A stretch of 25,642 bases of DNA, from IMG/VR virus record IMGVR_UViG_3300046689_000187, positions 1 to 25,642 of that record; one strand, 5' to 3'. The notes under the pieces were generated by a model. It was not told where the DNA came from. It searched no databases and worked only from the letters and a program-made list of their open reading frames with translations. Positions 19,174-25,642 of this stretch are shown here, piece by piece. Made by a program: the position numbers and the translations under genes. Source of the stretch: a virus. The first letter of the stretch is position 1. Every line of letters starts with the position of its first letter.

Positions 19174-20669
19174 CAGAATGCCCCGAGTGCCTTCATGGCC
19201 TGATAATCCTTCGTCCACTGCTGCAACTTGCCGTCAGCCTTCATCTGCTGCATCGCGGCTTGTTGGTCTGCTGGATCACCGAGCGATCGGACGTAGGAAA
19301 CGTCAGGATTGAATGCCTGATTCCACTTCGTTTCGAACTGCGGAAGCTGGCTGGTGTTGTTGCCGTTCTGCGCGAGGAAATTCGTCGTCGCATTCGAGCG
19401 ATCGAGTACGGCTTGCTGCAAACCCTTCACGTGCTGAATGGACGAAAGAAGCGCGGGCGCGTTCATGTCGTGCGGATCGGGTTGCCCAGCCTTCGCTGCG
19501 GCAAGGCGCGAATCGCTGCCCGAGAGGCCGAGAGCGGACGCCGCCTGATCTGCTGCCCCATTCAGGTAATTGACGAGCAACTGATTGTTTTTGACCGTAT
19601 CGGACCCCGCCTGAATGCCGAATGTGTTGAGCAGCGCCGGCACGTTGAGCGCAGATGTTCCACCCTTACCCGGCAACGCCGCCTTAGCCGCCTGCGTCGC
19701 GAGGTCATAGGTCTGCATCATCGGCTTGGCCTGATTCGCCGCAGCCTGGAGCGTGCTGAAGCGCCCCCCGGCATCGTTCGCTACCTTGTCGGCACCGAGC
19801 GGAGGTGCAGCCGAGAATCCACCGCCGGGAAGCTGGCCGGGAAGTTGCGCCGGAGTGCCGCCGGCAGCACCAGGCGCACCACCTTGCCCGGAAGGTGCCG
19901 GTGCGCCGCCCTGCGCGCCAGCAAACTGCCCCTTCGTGATCATCGTCGGCTGGCCGTTCGCATTGACCGTGACCGGGCTCGCAGCATCGGACGGAGACAA
20001 ACCGTTCTGCACCGTGTAGCCGACCGTGCCGACGCCGCCGCCGGCCGCCATCGGGTTCTGATTGACTGCGACAGTCGCCGGGCCAGTGTTGATCTGCGCG
20101 TACTGCGGCAGCATCGCGTGAAGCTGGGTCTCACCGGATAGCGCTGACATGTAGTGCTGCGATACCCACTGGCGAAGCTGCTGCGGGTCTTGCGGCATCG
20201 ATTGCATTTCAGCCTGATATACCTGCGGCGTGATCGAGCCGGCCTGCAATTGCGTCGTCGCGAAGCCCTGCACGTCTTGAGGCGAGAGGTCGGGTTTGGT
20301 AAGCAGGCTGCCGAGCCCTTGGCGCAGTCCGGTTTGCGCCTTTATCGACTGATCAAGCTGGCCTGTTTGCAGCGTCTGTTGCTGCTGCTTCTGCGTGTTG
20401 ATGCCCTGAATCACATTGGGCAGGTTGTATGCCGCATCCTGATTCTGACTGAGAATGCCGACGAGCTTGTTGTTGTCGACCTGGCCGGTCGTCGGGTCAG
20501 TGGCCTGCTGATAGGCGGCCGACGTGGCGCGGTTCGCGGCGAGCTGCTGTTGAGCGGCCAGCCCGTTTGCATTGAGCGCGCGGTACTGCGCGATCGACAG
20601 CGCCTGCTGTAACGGATTGGCCGGCGCCGGTCGGTTTGAATTCAGTGCGATGCTTGGATCGATGGGCAT
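19173..20669 (-). CDS. Ejection protein (gp20 position)
   Basis: 498 residues (MPIDPSIALNSNRPAPANPL...). The N-terminal 120 residues are Gln/Ala-rich helix (ALNANGLAAQQQLAANRATS). The middle (about 245-295) is a Gly/Pro/Ala low-complexity linker. The C-terminal part is helical (LLVNYLNGAADQAASALGLS, HVKGLQQAVLDRSNATTNFL). Composition, length and position between the gp7-like and gp16-like genes match the P22 gp20 class of internal ejection proteins, which are delivered into the cell and form part of the DNA channel. Sequence similarity is weak, so the call rests mainly on context. Confidence 0.6.
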   Translation of the reverse strand: MPIDPSIALNSNRPAPANPLQQALSIAQYRALNANGLAAQQQLAANRATSAAYQQATDPTTGQVDNNKLVGILSQNQDAAYNLPNVIQGINTQKQQQQTLQTGQLDQSIKAQTGLRQGLGSLLTKPDLSPQDVQGFATTQLQAGSITPQVYQAEMQSMPQDPQQLRQWVSQHYMSALSGETQLHAMLPQYAQINTGPATVAVNQNPMAAGGGVGTVGYTVQNGLSPSDAASPVTVNANGQPTMITKGQFAGAQGGAPAPSGQGGAPGAAGGTPAQLPGQLPGGGFSAAPPLGADKVANDAGGRFSTLQAAANQAKPMMQTYDLATQAAKAALPGKGGTSALNVPALLNTFGIQAGSDTVKNNQLLVNYLNGAADQAASALGLSGSDSRLAAAKAGQPDPHDMNAPALLSSIQHVKGLQQAVLDRSNATTNFLAQNGNNTSQLPQFETKWNQAFNPDVSYVRSLGDPADQQAAMQQMKADGKLQQWTKDYQAMKALGAF

Positions 20670-20682
20670 TTTCTATCTCCGG

Positions 20683-21462
20683 TCAGACCGCTAGGCCGTT
20701 GCCTGCTGATGTAGAGGGAGTCCATCCGGGTATGCCGCCGCTTGCTCCCGCACCTCCAGCGCCTCCAGCATTGTTCGAGAGAAGCGCGTAACTTGTGATG
20801 CCGTTTGAGATACCATTCAGACCAGACGAAAGAGCATTCGCGCTGCCGATGGTGCCGGCCGCTTGTGCATTCGCGCCGCTCGTCAGAGAGTTGCCGATGT
20901 TGCCGGCCGCTGCCGCGCCCAGGCTACCATTTGTCGCTGCGGCGTTCTGGCCATTGCTCACGATGCCTTGCAGGCGATTGACCTGGTTCGACGCGCTGCT
21001 GTAGTTCGTGTTGAATGTCTGAAGTGCGCGGTTGAACACATCGTTATAGGTCGAGTCTGCTAGGCCAGTCGTATAGCCAGCGGCGCCCTTCAGTGCAGCT
21101 CCCGATACACCGAGCCCGCGCGCGGCTGCGCTGTTCTGTACCGACTTCAAACCCTGCTGAAGCGTGAACTGATAACCGGGCGACGCCTGCGCCTGTGCTG
21201 CCGTTGGTGCGCTGAATTGTTGCGTGAGCATCGGATTCGACAGCGCGCTCTGCAACGAATTGATATTGTTTGTGCCCAGGTCAATGAATGGCTTTAGATT
21301 CGCCTGAGTCTGGTTCCATTGATCGTTTTGCAGATGGGCTGCATCCTCAGACGCCTGCGCCTGCACATCTGCTGCATGTTTGGAGGCATTTGATGATTCA
21401 ACAGCCCCAACCGTGCCAGCTACTGCCGTCCCGACACCGACTGCTACCGCTGCTGCGACCAT
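20683..21462 (-). CDS. DNA transfer/ejection protein (gp7-like)
   Basis: 259 residues. A hydrophobic Ala/Val/Gly N-terminus (MVAAAVAVGVGTAVAGTVGA) is followed by helix, then the well-conserved block ASPGYQFTLQQGLKSVQNSA / ARGLGVSGAALKG / LADSTYNDVFNRALQTFNTN that marks the phage DNA-transfer (P22 gp7-type) family. The tail is Gly/Ala/Ser-rich. In P22 gp7 is packaged in the head and ejected first. Starts 10 bp after the GNAT gene and ends 13 bp before the gp20-like gene. Confidence 0.75.
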   Translation of the reverse strand: MVAAAVAVGVGTAVAGTVGAVESSNASKHAADVQAQASEDAAHLQNDQWNQTQANLKPFIDLGTNNINSLQSALSNPMLTQQFSAPTAAQAQASPGYQFTLQQGLKSVQNSAAARGLGVSGAALKGAAGYTTGLADSTYNDVFNRALQTFNTNYSSASNQVNRLQGIVSNGQNAAATNGSLGAAAAGNIGNSLTSGANAQAAGTIGSANALSSGLNGISNGITSYALLSNNAGGAGGAGASGGIPGWTPSTSAGNGLAV

Positions 21463-21472
21463 GATTTACCCC

Positions 21473-21925
21473 CTAGAGCCATTTTTCGTAAGTCGTTTCG
21501 ACGGGCTCGAAGTCGAGAAACTTGAACAGTGCCGATGCATCGTGCTGAACCTTGCTGCCGACTGCCCAGCGCTTCACACCGCGGCGCCGCAGTTCCTTCT
21601 CAACGAACCGGAACATACGTACACCGGCCAGGCCAGTCCGCTTGTCCTCGCGCACGAAGAAGATGTCTGGAGAGCAGGTCAGGCAGTCACGGTAATGCAG
21701 GCCCGGCGCGATGAAGCACACGAAGTAGGCGACGATTTCGCCCCGCTCGCGTCCAATGACCATCAGCAGCGAGCCGTCGAGTTCGCGCGCACGATAGACC
21801 TCGACAACCGGGTCGAGCGGCACGCCGTGATCCTTGTGCGTTGAGATCTCGCCGTAATGCGCGCGCAGAAGCGGCAGCAATTCGCCATAGACGCCCGAAA
21901 AAGGCTCAATCGTGAACGTGATCAT
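21473..21925 (-). CDS. GNAT-family acetyltransferase
   Basis: 150 residues. N-terminal FTIEPFSGVYGELLPLLRAH, then strands around LLMVIGRERGEIVAYFVCFI, the acetyl-CoA-binding-like segment VREDKRTGLAGVRMFRFVEK and a C-terminal strand-helix (VGSKVQHDASALFKFLDFEP) form a GNAT fold. Such proteins transfer an acyl group to an amine of protein or small molecule. It is coupled by ATGA overlap to the oxygenase gene. Position within the head-tail and ejection genes is unusual for an enzyme; similar phage GNATs are found in podovirus structural regions. Substrate unknown. Confidence 0.7.
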   Translation of the reverse strand: MITFTIEPFSGVYGELLPLLRAHYGEISTHKDHGVPLDPVVEVYRARELDGSLLMVIGRERGEIVAYFVCFIAPGLHYRDCLTCSPDIFFVREDKRTGLAGVRMFRFVEKELRRRGVKRWAVGSKVQHDASALFKFLDFEPVETTYEKWL

Positions 21926-22503
21926 CGCGAGGTCCGCACGTCGACGACCATCGAGACACGCTCATCGGCGCTGTTGTTTTCCACCGAATGCACCTGGCTG
22001 TTGTCAAACCAGAAACATTCGCCGGTCAGCATGTTGATCTGCTCGTCGCCAGCCTTCAGGACCGCGCCCGGCAGGCCATGCAGCACAATATGGAACCGCG
22101 TGTAGTAGCGCGTCTGCTCGGGCGTGTCGGCGTGCGCGAAGATCCGGCCGCCGGGCACAATCTTGTTGATCATCACGCGCCCAAGCCGCTCGCCGGCCAC
22201 GCGCGCCATCAGGTCGCGCACCAGCGGACGCGCTTCGTGCAGCACCTTGTATGGCGGGTAGTCGATCGCCTCATACTGGTCATACCCCGCAAGCTGATTC
22301 TGCTTGTACAGGTCAATCTGTTCCTCGGTCAGCCCCTCGACCTTCTCCGGAAAGCGCAGCATGATCGTTTCGGTCTCGCCGAACGGGCCCTGCGGATAGT
22401 GGCGAAGGAACGTGTCCTCTTTCCAGAGATCGGGCCGGCGGCGGATCGCGAGCATCAGCGGATTGACGTCGACACCGCTTGCGAGGAAATGGAAGTTTTT
22501 CAT
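21922..22503 (-). CDS. 2-oxoglutarate/Fe(II) oxygenase, aspartyl/asparaginyl hydroxylase-like
   Basis: 193 residues. The double-stranded beta-helix motif is clear in the C-terminal half: PGGRIFAHADTPEQTRYYTR with H124-x-D126 as two iron ligands, GECFWFDNSQVHSVEN with H172 as the third, and R182 (DERVSMVVDVR) to bind 2-oxoglutarate. These residues fit the Asp/Asn beta-hydroxylase family. The reaction would be hydroxylation of a protein or peptide residue, with 2-oxoglutarate and oxygen. The target is unknown; a capsid, tail or host surface protein is possible. It lies between the tail-needle-position gene and the GNAT gene. Confidence 0.75.
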   Translation of the reverse strand: MKNFHFLASGVDVNPLMLAIRRRPDLWKEDTFLRHYPQGPFGETETIMLRFPEKVEGLTEEQIDLYKQNQLAGYDQYEAIDYPPYKVLHEARPLVRDLMARVAGERLGRVMINKIVPGGRIFAHADTPEQTRYYTRFHIVLHGLPGAVLKAGDEQINMLTGECFWFDNSQVHSVENNSADERVSMVVDVRTSR

Positions 22504-22512
22504 TTAGCTGCT

Positions 22513-22860
22513 TTAGCCTCTCGCATAGACGTTTGACGTGCCGACCGGAATCGGCGACGTGAAAGTGATCGTGTTGCCGGAAACGCTGTATTGGTCTGTC
22601 GCCTGAAACGTGCCGTCGAAGTGCACCAGCACTGCGGCCCTCGACGCGTAGGCCTTCGAGAGCGTCAGGGTTGTAGTCGTGCCCGGCGTGAAATTCGTGC
22701 TGGCGGTGAAGATGTCCTCAACCGTAGTTGGCGGTACGCCGCCGCCCGTACGCTGGAACAATGCGAGCATGAAAGCCCACCACACCTGAGAAATACGGCC
22801 ACCCTGATCGAGAAACTGCACACCCGGATTCGGGATATTCGTGTTTGTCGCGTCGCTCAC
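22513..22860 (-). CDS. Short tail protein with tailspike-like beta-sandwich (tail-needle position)
   Basis: 115 residues from GTG 22860, overlapping the gp10-like stop (GTGA). Residues 10-40 (IPNPGVQFLDQGGRISQVWW...LFQRTGG) are a conserved phage segment. Residues 51-107 (NFTPGTTTTLTLSKAY, VLVHFDGTFQ, FTSPIPVG) closely match residues 100-165 of the tailspike at 14688. It sits where P22 has gp26 (tail needle) but is much shorter and has no long coiled coil. It may be an adaptor that carries the same sandwich as the tailspike, or a truncated fibre. Confidence 0.6.
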   Translation of the reverse strand: MSDATNTNIPNPGVQFLDQGGRISQVWWAFMLALFQRTGGGVPPTTVEDIFTASTNFTPGTTTTLTLSKAYASRAAVLVHFDGTFQATDQYSVSGNTITFTSPIPVGTSNVYARG

Positions 22861-24281
22861 GTGCGCGCCCTCGACACATCAACCCATGCGCCATTCAATG
22901 CAGTCTTTACCGGTGCGGACCACGACAGCTCGAACACGCGATCGCGCGCATAGCCGAGCCGCTGATACTGGATGGAGGTCAGGTATTCGCCGACCTTGCC
23001 GAGCGAGCCCACGACCCAATTGCCCCAGCTACGACCGCGGTCATCGGACCAGCGAAGCCGGATTTCAGGCGGCGCCGAGTCATCAGGCAGCCCGTTACCG
23101 ACTTCCATGTCTGCGATGAACTGGCGGAACAGCACGCGGTTGCCATCGGCACCGAGGATGTGCGGGAACGCGCGGACATATTCGATCGTCGCGCCGTTGT
23201 CCGTGTAGTTGTCCTGGTCGAGCATGTAGACGAGGCCCGTTTGCCAGTCTCCAACCAGATTGCGGCCACCGTTGAACGAATGGCAGTTCATACGGTGCCG
23301 GCTGAACGTGCCATCGGCTTCCAGAAAGCCGCGTTGCGCCCATTCGCCGGTTGCAACATCGAAGCACCACGTAGCATTCGCGGTCGGGAACGTCAGCACA
23401 TAGAAGGCGTGGCCGCCCTGCTGGTAGGAAAATCCGATCGCATCATCCACGCGCGAATAGGCCGACAGCGCTTCCTCGATGGCATGCGTCGAGATGCGCT
23501 CCGCAACGTAATTGCGACCGGCAAACACGATGTTCTGCCCTTGCAGATCCTGCCCGAGCCAGAACAGCGCCAGATCTATCTTCGCGACTGAATGCTTGGC
23601 CGCGCATCCATGCTCGATGAACACGCCAGGCATGCGGCCGAACGTGAAATCGGAGGCGCCAGTGTTGTACCAGACCTCTGTCGTCAATTCGCCGAACAGC
23701 CAGATTTCCCGGTGCATCACCGCGAGCGTGACGAGGTTGTCCGAATAGGTCGACTTCGATGCAATATCGAGCGGGTCGAACGTCACGTCATCGAACAGCG
23801 AGATATAGAACTGCTGTGTGCCGGGCCGGTTGAACAGAAAGAAACCGTCGACGAAATCGACCTTGTCAGCACCGAAAAATGCCGGATCACTCACCACCGA
23901 TACGACGTTCGTCGCCAGCTTGACCGTGAAGCCGCTCGCAGTTCCATCGACAATGAACAGGTCCGTGCCATTGTCGACCATGGAAACCGGGCCAGACGTT
24001 GAAACCAGTGAGCTGAGAACCGTATAGACGTTTGCTGCGCTTACCGTAAAGATCGTCGATCCGACGACCTCATAGCGGTTTCCGTTGCTCGCCGTGTATA
24101 TGCCGCGGCTTTCACCCGTAACCGGCGGCGTCGAGACGAGCGTCAGGCCCGGCGTCGGGTAATAGGTGAACGGGCACGGCGCGTCCTGCGGATTCTGTTC
24201 CGCGTATAGATTGACCGAGCGCTGAGCTTCGGCGATCACGCTGCGCGTCTGATAGGCGCCGGTTGTGAGCGGGACTCGCAT
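22857..24281 (-). CDS. Packaged-DNA stabilisation / tail hub protein (gp10-like)
   Basis: 474 residues. The start MRVPLTTGAYQTRSVIAEAQ, RSVNLYAEQNPQ and the repeated strands (GIYTASNGNRYEVVGSTIFT, LFIVDG, DIASKSTYSDNLVTL, WLFGELTTEVWYNTG) identify the P22 gp10 family, a beta-propeller that forms the tail nozzle. It follows the gp4-like gene (TGATG overlap) and precedes the gp26 position, the same order as P22. Length equals the family norm (about 470). Confidence 0.85.
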   Translation of the reverse strand: MRVPLTTGAYQTRSVIAEAQRSVNLYAEQNPQDAPCPFTYYPTPGLTLVSTPPVTGESRGIYTASNGNRYEVVGSTIFTVSAANVYTVLSSLVSTSGPVSMVDNGTDLFIVDGTASGFTVKLATNVVSVVSDPAFFGADKVDFVDGFFLFNRPGTQQFYISLFDDVTFDPLDIASKSTYSDNLVTLAVMHREIWLFGELTTEVWYNTGASDFTFGRMPGVFIEHGCAAKHSVAKIDLALFWLGQDLQGQNIVFAGRNYVAERISTHAIEEALSAYSRVDDAIGFSYQQGGHAFYVLTFPTANATWCFDVATGEWAQRGFLEADGTFSRHRMNCHSFNGGRNLVGDWQTGLVYMLDQDNYTDNGATIEYVRAFPHILGADGNRVLFRQFIADMEVGNGLPDDSAPPEIRLRWSDDRGRSWGNWVVGSLGKVGEYLTSIQYQRLGYARDRVFELSWSAPVKTALNGAWVDVSRART

Positions 24282-25000
24282 CAGTTCGATTCCGTGTCGC
24301 TGTAGATGTTGTAGCGCGACTTTGTCATCAGGCCGCGCGGCATCGTCAGTTGCGGAATCTGTACGTTCATCCGCTTCACTACGCGCTTGGCGTTCATCGC
24401 CAGTCGAACGAGAGCCGGCGAAGGATCAAGGCCATAGGACGGCGCTAGATAGACCGCGAGGTTGTAGCGGATTGCGGCCAGATATGGCGGCGGCAGGTTG
24501 ACTGCTGTCCCGGCGGTCGCAAGCTGCGGCAACGTGTCCATTGTCACGATATGCAGCTCGTAGCTGCTGTTCGGCACCGGATAGAGGAACAGGTTGCCGA
24601 GCGGGAACGCGGAATCGTAGAACGCATATTCCGGGAAGGAATTGAGCGTCTTCAGCGAGATCCGCGCGTAATCCTCGCGCGCGTCGATCATCGAGATCGG
24701 ATAGTCGACCGCGCTGCCGGCGCCGCTGCTCGCGAGCCGCGCATACGCCGCATTGATCTTGAACGGCCGCACGACGTTGAAGTCACCGCCGAGGCCGACC
24801 GTGTATGAAACCGACCCGTTCGCCTGGTGTGCAGTGTCGATCAGGTGGAAAACGCTCAGACGATCCACGGCCCACTGGCCGAGCATCATATTGAGCGTCG
24901 CCAACCCATCGGCCGTGTCTTCAGCAGAGACAGACTGACCGATACCGAGCGCGCCGATATCCTTCAGCGCTAGCGTGATCAGGTCGGTTCCCGTTGTCAT
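24281..25000 (-). CDS. Head-to-tail adaptor (gp4-like)
   Basis: 239 residues. MTTGTDLITLALKDIGALGI, VSAEDTADGLATLNMMLGQW, then FPLYP-like strands (FPLGNLFLYPVPNSSYELHI) and the C-terminal helix AIRYNLAVYLAPSYGLD match the P22 gp4-type tail accessory family, which binds the portal and seals the head after packaging. P22 gp4 is about 166 residues; the present family is longer. It is coupled by ATGA overlap to the upstream small gene. Confidence 0.8.
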   Translation of the reverse strand: MTTGTDLITLALKDIGALGIGQSVSAEDTADGLATLNMMLGQWAVDRLSVFHLIDTAHQANGSVSYTVGLGGDFNVVRPFKINAAYARLASSGAGSAVDYPISMIDAREDYARISLKTLNSFPEYAFYDSAFPLGNLFLYPVPNSSYELHIVTMDTLPQLATAGTAVNLPPPYLAAIRYNLAVYLAPSYGLDPSPALVRLAMNAKRVVKRMNVQIPQLTMPRGLMTKSRYNIYSDTESN

Positions 25001-25380
25001 GCCGACTCCAGCGCCGCGCGGATCTTGTCATTCGACCAACGCTTGTCGATCTTCACGCCCTTTTCATCGGCGATCTTGATCAGTGCCTCGCGCTCGTCGC
25101 TCTGCTCGGGCTCGGGCGCAAGCGCGGCTTCTTCCTCGGCGCTGTGCACGATCACGCCGTTGACCATCTTCGGGTAATGCTGGAACGTGTCGGCATCGAC
25201 GTGCACTTTCGGCGGGACGTGCTGATGATCCGACCAGCCTTCGCCGAGCGCTTCCAGTTCCTCGCGCGAATGCACAAGGCGTTCTTCCTTGCCTTTGCGC
25301 GTCCACTTCGGGAACTCCTGATATTCGTATGGCATGAACCACTCCAGCGGAAGGTAGGGACCGAAAGCAATTCCGAACAT
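24997..25380 (-). CDS. Head-tail region protein with HeH/SAP-like C-terminus
   Basis: 127 residues from ATG 25380 (MFGIAFGPYLPLEWFMPYEY...), with GGAG six bases upstream; ATG 25335 (MPYEYQEFPKWTRKG...) has an equally good GGAG and gives 112 residues. The N-terminal EFPKWTRKGKEERLVHSREE is charged. An acidic linker is followed by a helix-extension-helix segment (ALIKIADEKGVKIDKRWSND, KIRAALESA), of a type found at the C-terminus of small phage head-completion proteins. It comes before the gp4-like gene, directly downstream of a strong terminator. Confidence 0.65.
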   Translation of the reverse strand: MFGIAFGPYLPLEWFMPYEYQEFPKWTRKGKEERLVHSREELEALGEGWSDHQHVPPKVHVDADTFQHYPKMVNGVIVHSAEEEAALAPEPEQSDEREALIKIADEKGVKIDKRWSNDKIRAALESA

Positions 25381-25396
25381 TTCGGCTCCAGAAATG

Positions 25397-25419
25397 AAAA
25401 AGGCCCACCGAAGTGGGCC
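25397..25419 (-). terminator. Terminator with UUCG loop after the HNH gene
   Basis: On the minus strand GGCCCAC, tetraloop TTCG and GTGGGCC are followed by TTTTTC. Strong intrinsic terminator just after the HNH endonuclease stop (25439). The genes that follow would depend on antitermination or their own promoter. Confidence 0.8.
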
Positions 25420-25438
25420 CGCTTGTTTGCCTTGCGTC

Positions 25439-25642
25439 TCAGGTGACGTGCTTCCACGTCTGTCGTCGGCGTGCTGCGTAGATGCTCGACCGCGAGATGC
25501 CGTACCGTTTCGATAGCTGCGCATCAGTTTCATCGCTCACGCGAATCGCCCTGACTATTTCCTCAGTTAACTTGGCATTGCCATGCTTTTCGCCCAGCGA
25601 TACACCGTACACATGGCGACCTTTTTGCATCTTGTCGTCCAT
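25439..25642 (-). CDS. HNH homing endonuclease, C-terminal part (5' end beyond window)
   Basis: 67 visible residues. DDKMQKGRHVYGV is the usual end of a phage HNH domain (N-x-x-D-x-x-x-K-G-R), and GEKHGNAKLTEEIVRAIR followed by LSKRYGISRSSIYAARRRQT is the helix-turn-helix DNA-binding tail of these enzymes. The Met at 25642 is therefore probably internal, with the catalytic CxxC/HNH part outside the window to the right. It lies between the expected coat-protein gene and the gp4 region, a typical place for homing endonucleases to invade, and is followed by its own terminator. Confidence 0.7.
   Translation of the reverse strand: MDDKMQKGRHVYGVSLGEKHGNAKLTEEIVRAIRVSDETDAQLSKRYGISRSSIYAARRRQTWKHVT

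Noticed and set aside
17782-20612. Long plus-strand open frames opposite the gp16- and gp20-like genes
   Set aside because: They are Arg/Leu-rich with no family motif, while the minus-strand frames carry clear ejection-protein features and coupled starts.
25439-25642. A complete 67-residue helix-turn-helix protein starting at the window edge
   Set aside because: The first visible residues match the end of an HNH domain, so the Met at the edge is probably internal and the gene continues to the right.

Overview
The window is about 25.6 kb of a temperate, P22-like podovirus (short-tailed phage) with a lambda-like immunity region. Base composition is GC-rich, and the gene families (NinB, a CII-like protein, the GH108 endolysin, the P22-type tail and ejection set) suggest a Burkholderia or Paraburkholderia type host. 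The host is inference; no host gene is visible.

Layout. On the minus strand at the left (1-2053) is the early 'right' operon: cro, a tR1-like terminator, a CII-like gene, an HNH gene and a replication initiator that runs off the left edge and carries iteron-like repeats. At 2053-2136 lies a lambda-style control region with three operator copies exactly 25 bp apart and divergent promoters. A short CI-like repressor (2136-2540) lacks the autocleavage domain. Two more operators, with the same 25 bp spacing, control a long plus-strand operon (3063-8928). That operon holds many tiny genes, a Rad52-like annealing protein, NinB, a lipoprotein, several unknowns and an excisionase-like protein. The integrase (minus, 8925-9938) faces it. 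Then come a candidate attP whose core matches a tRNA 3' end (10092-10115), an unusual fusion of a lambda-Int-type arm-binding domain to a GIY-YIG nuclease, and a family 2 glycosyltransferase.

From 11997 to the right edge nearly everything is the late operon on the minus strand. Read in transcription order from the right it holds: the C-terminal part of an HNH homing endonuclease, a small head-tail protein, gp4-like and gp10-like tail factors, a short protein in the tail-needle position, a 2-oxoglutarate oxygenase and a GNAT acetyltransferase, three ejection proteins (gp7, gp20 and gp16 positions, the last with a glucosaminidase domain), two terminators, the tailspike, a lysis cassette and a fibre-like protein with a Sec signal peptide. 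One small plus-strand membrane-protein gene sits between the gp16-like gene and the tailspike, the place occupied by the immI/sieA region in P22.

Both window edges are transcribed leftward, and the missing genes (DNA packaging, portal, scaffold, coat) would fit between the left and right edges of a circular map. Sequence runs unbroken across attP from integrase to late genes. This is therefore the arrangement of the phage genome itself (virion, circular or excised form), not of an integrated prophage split at attP. The most unusual items are the Int-arm/GIY-YIG fusion beside attP, the domain-less CI with its precisely phased operators, the oxygenase/acetyltransferase pair inside the ejection module, and the secreted fibre-like protein.
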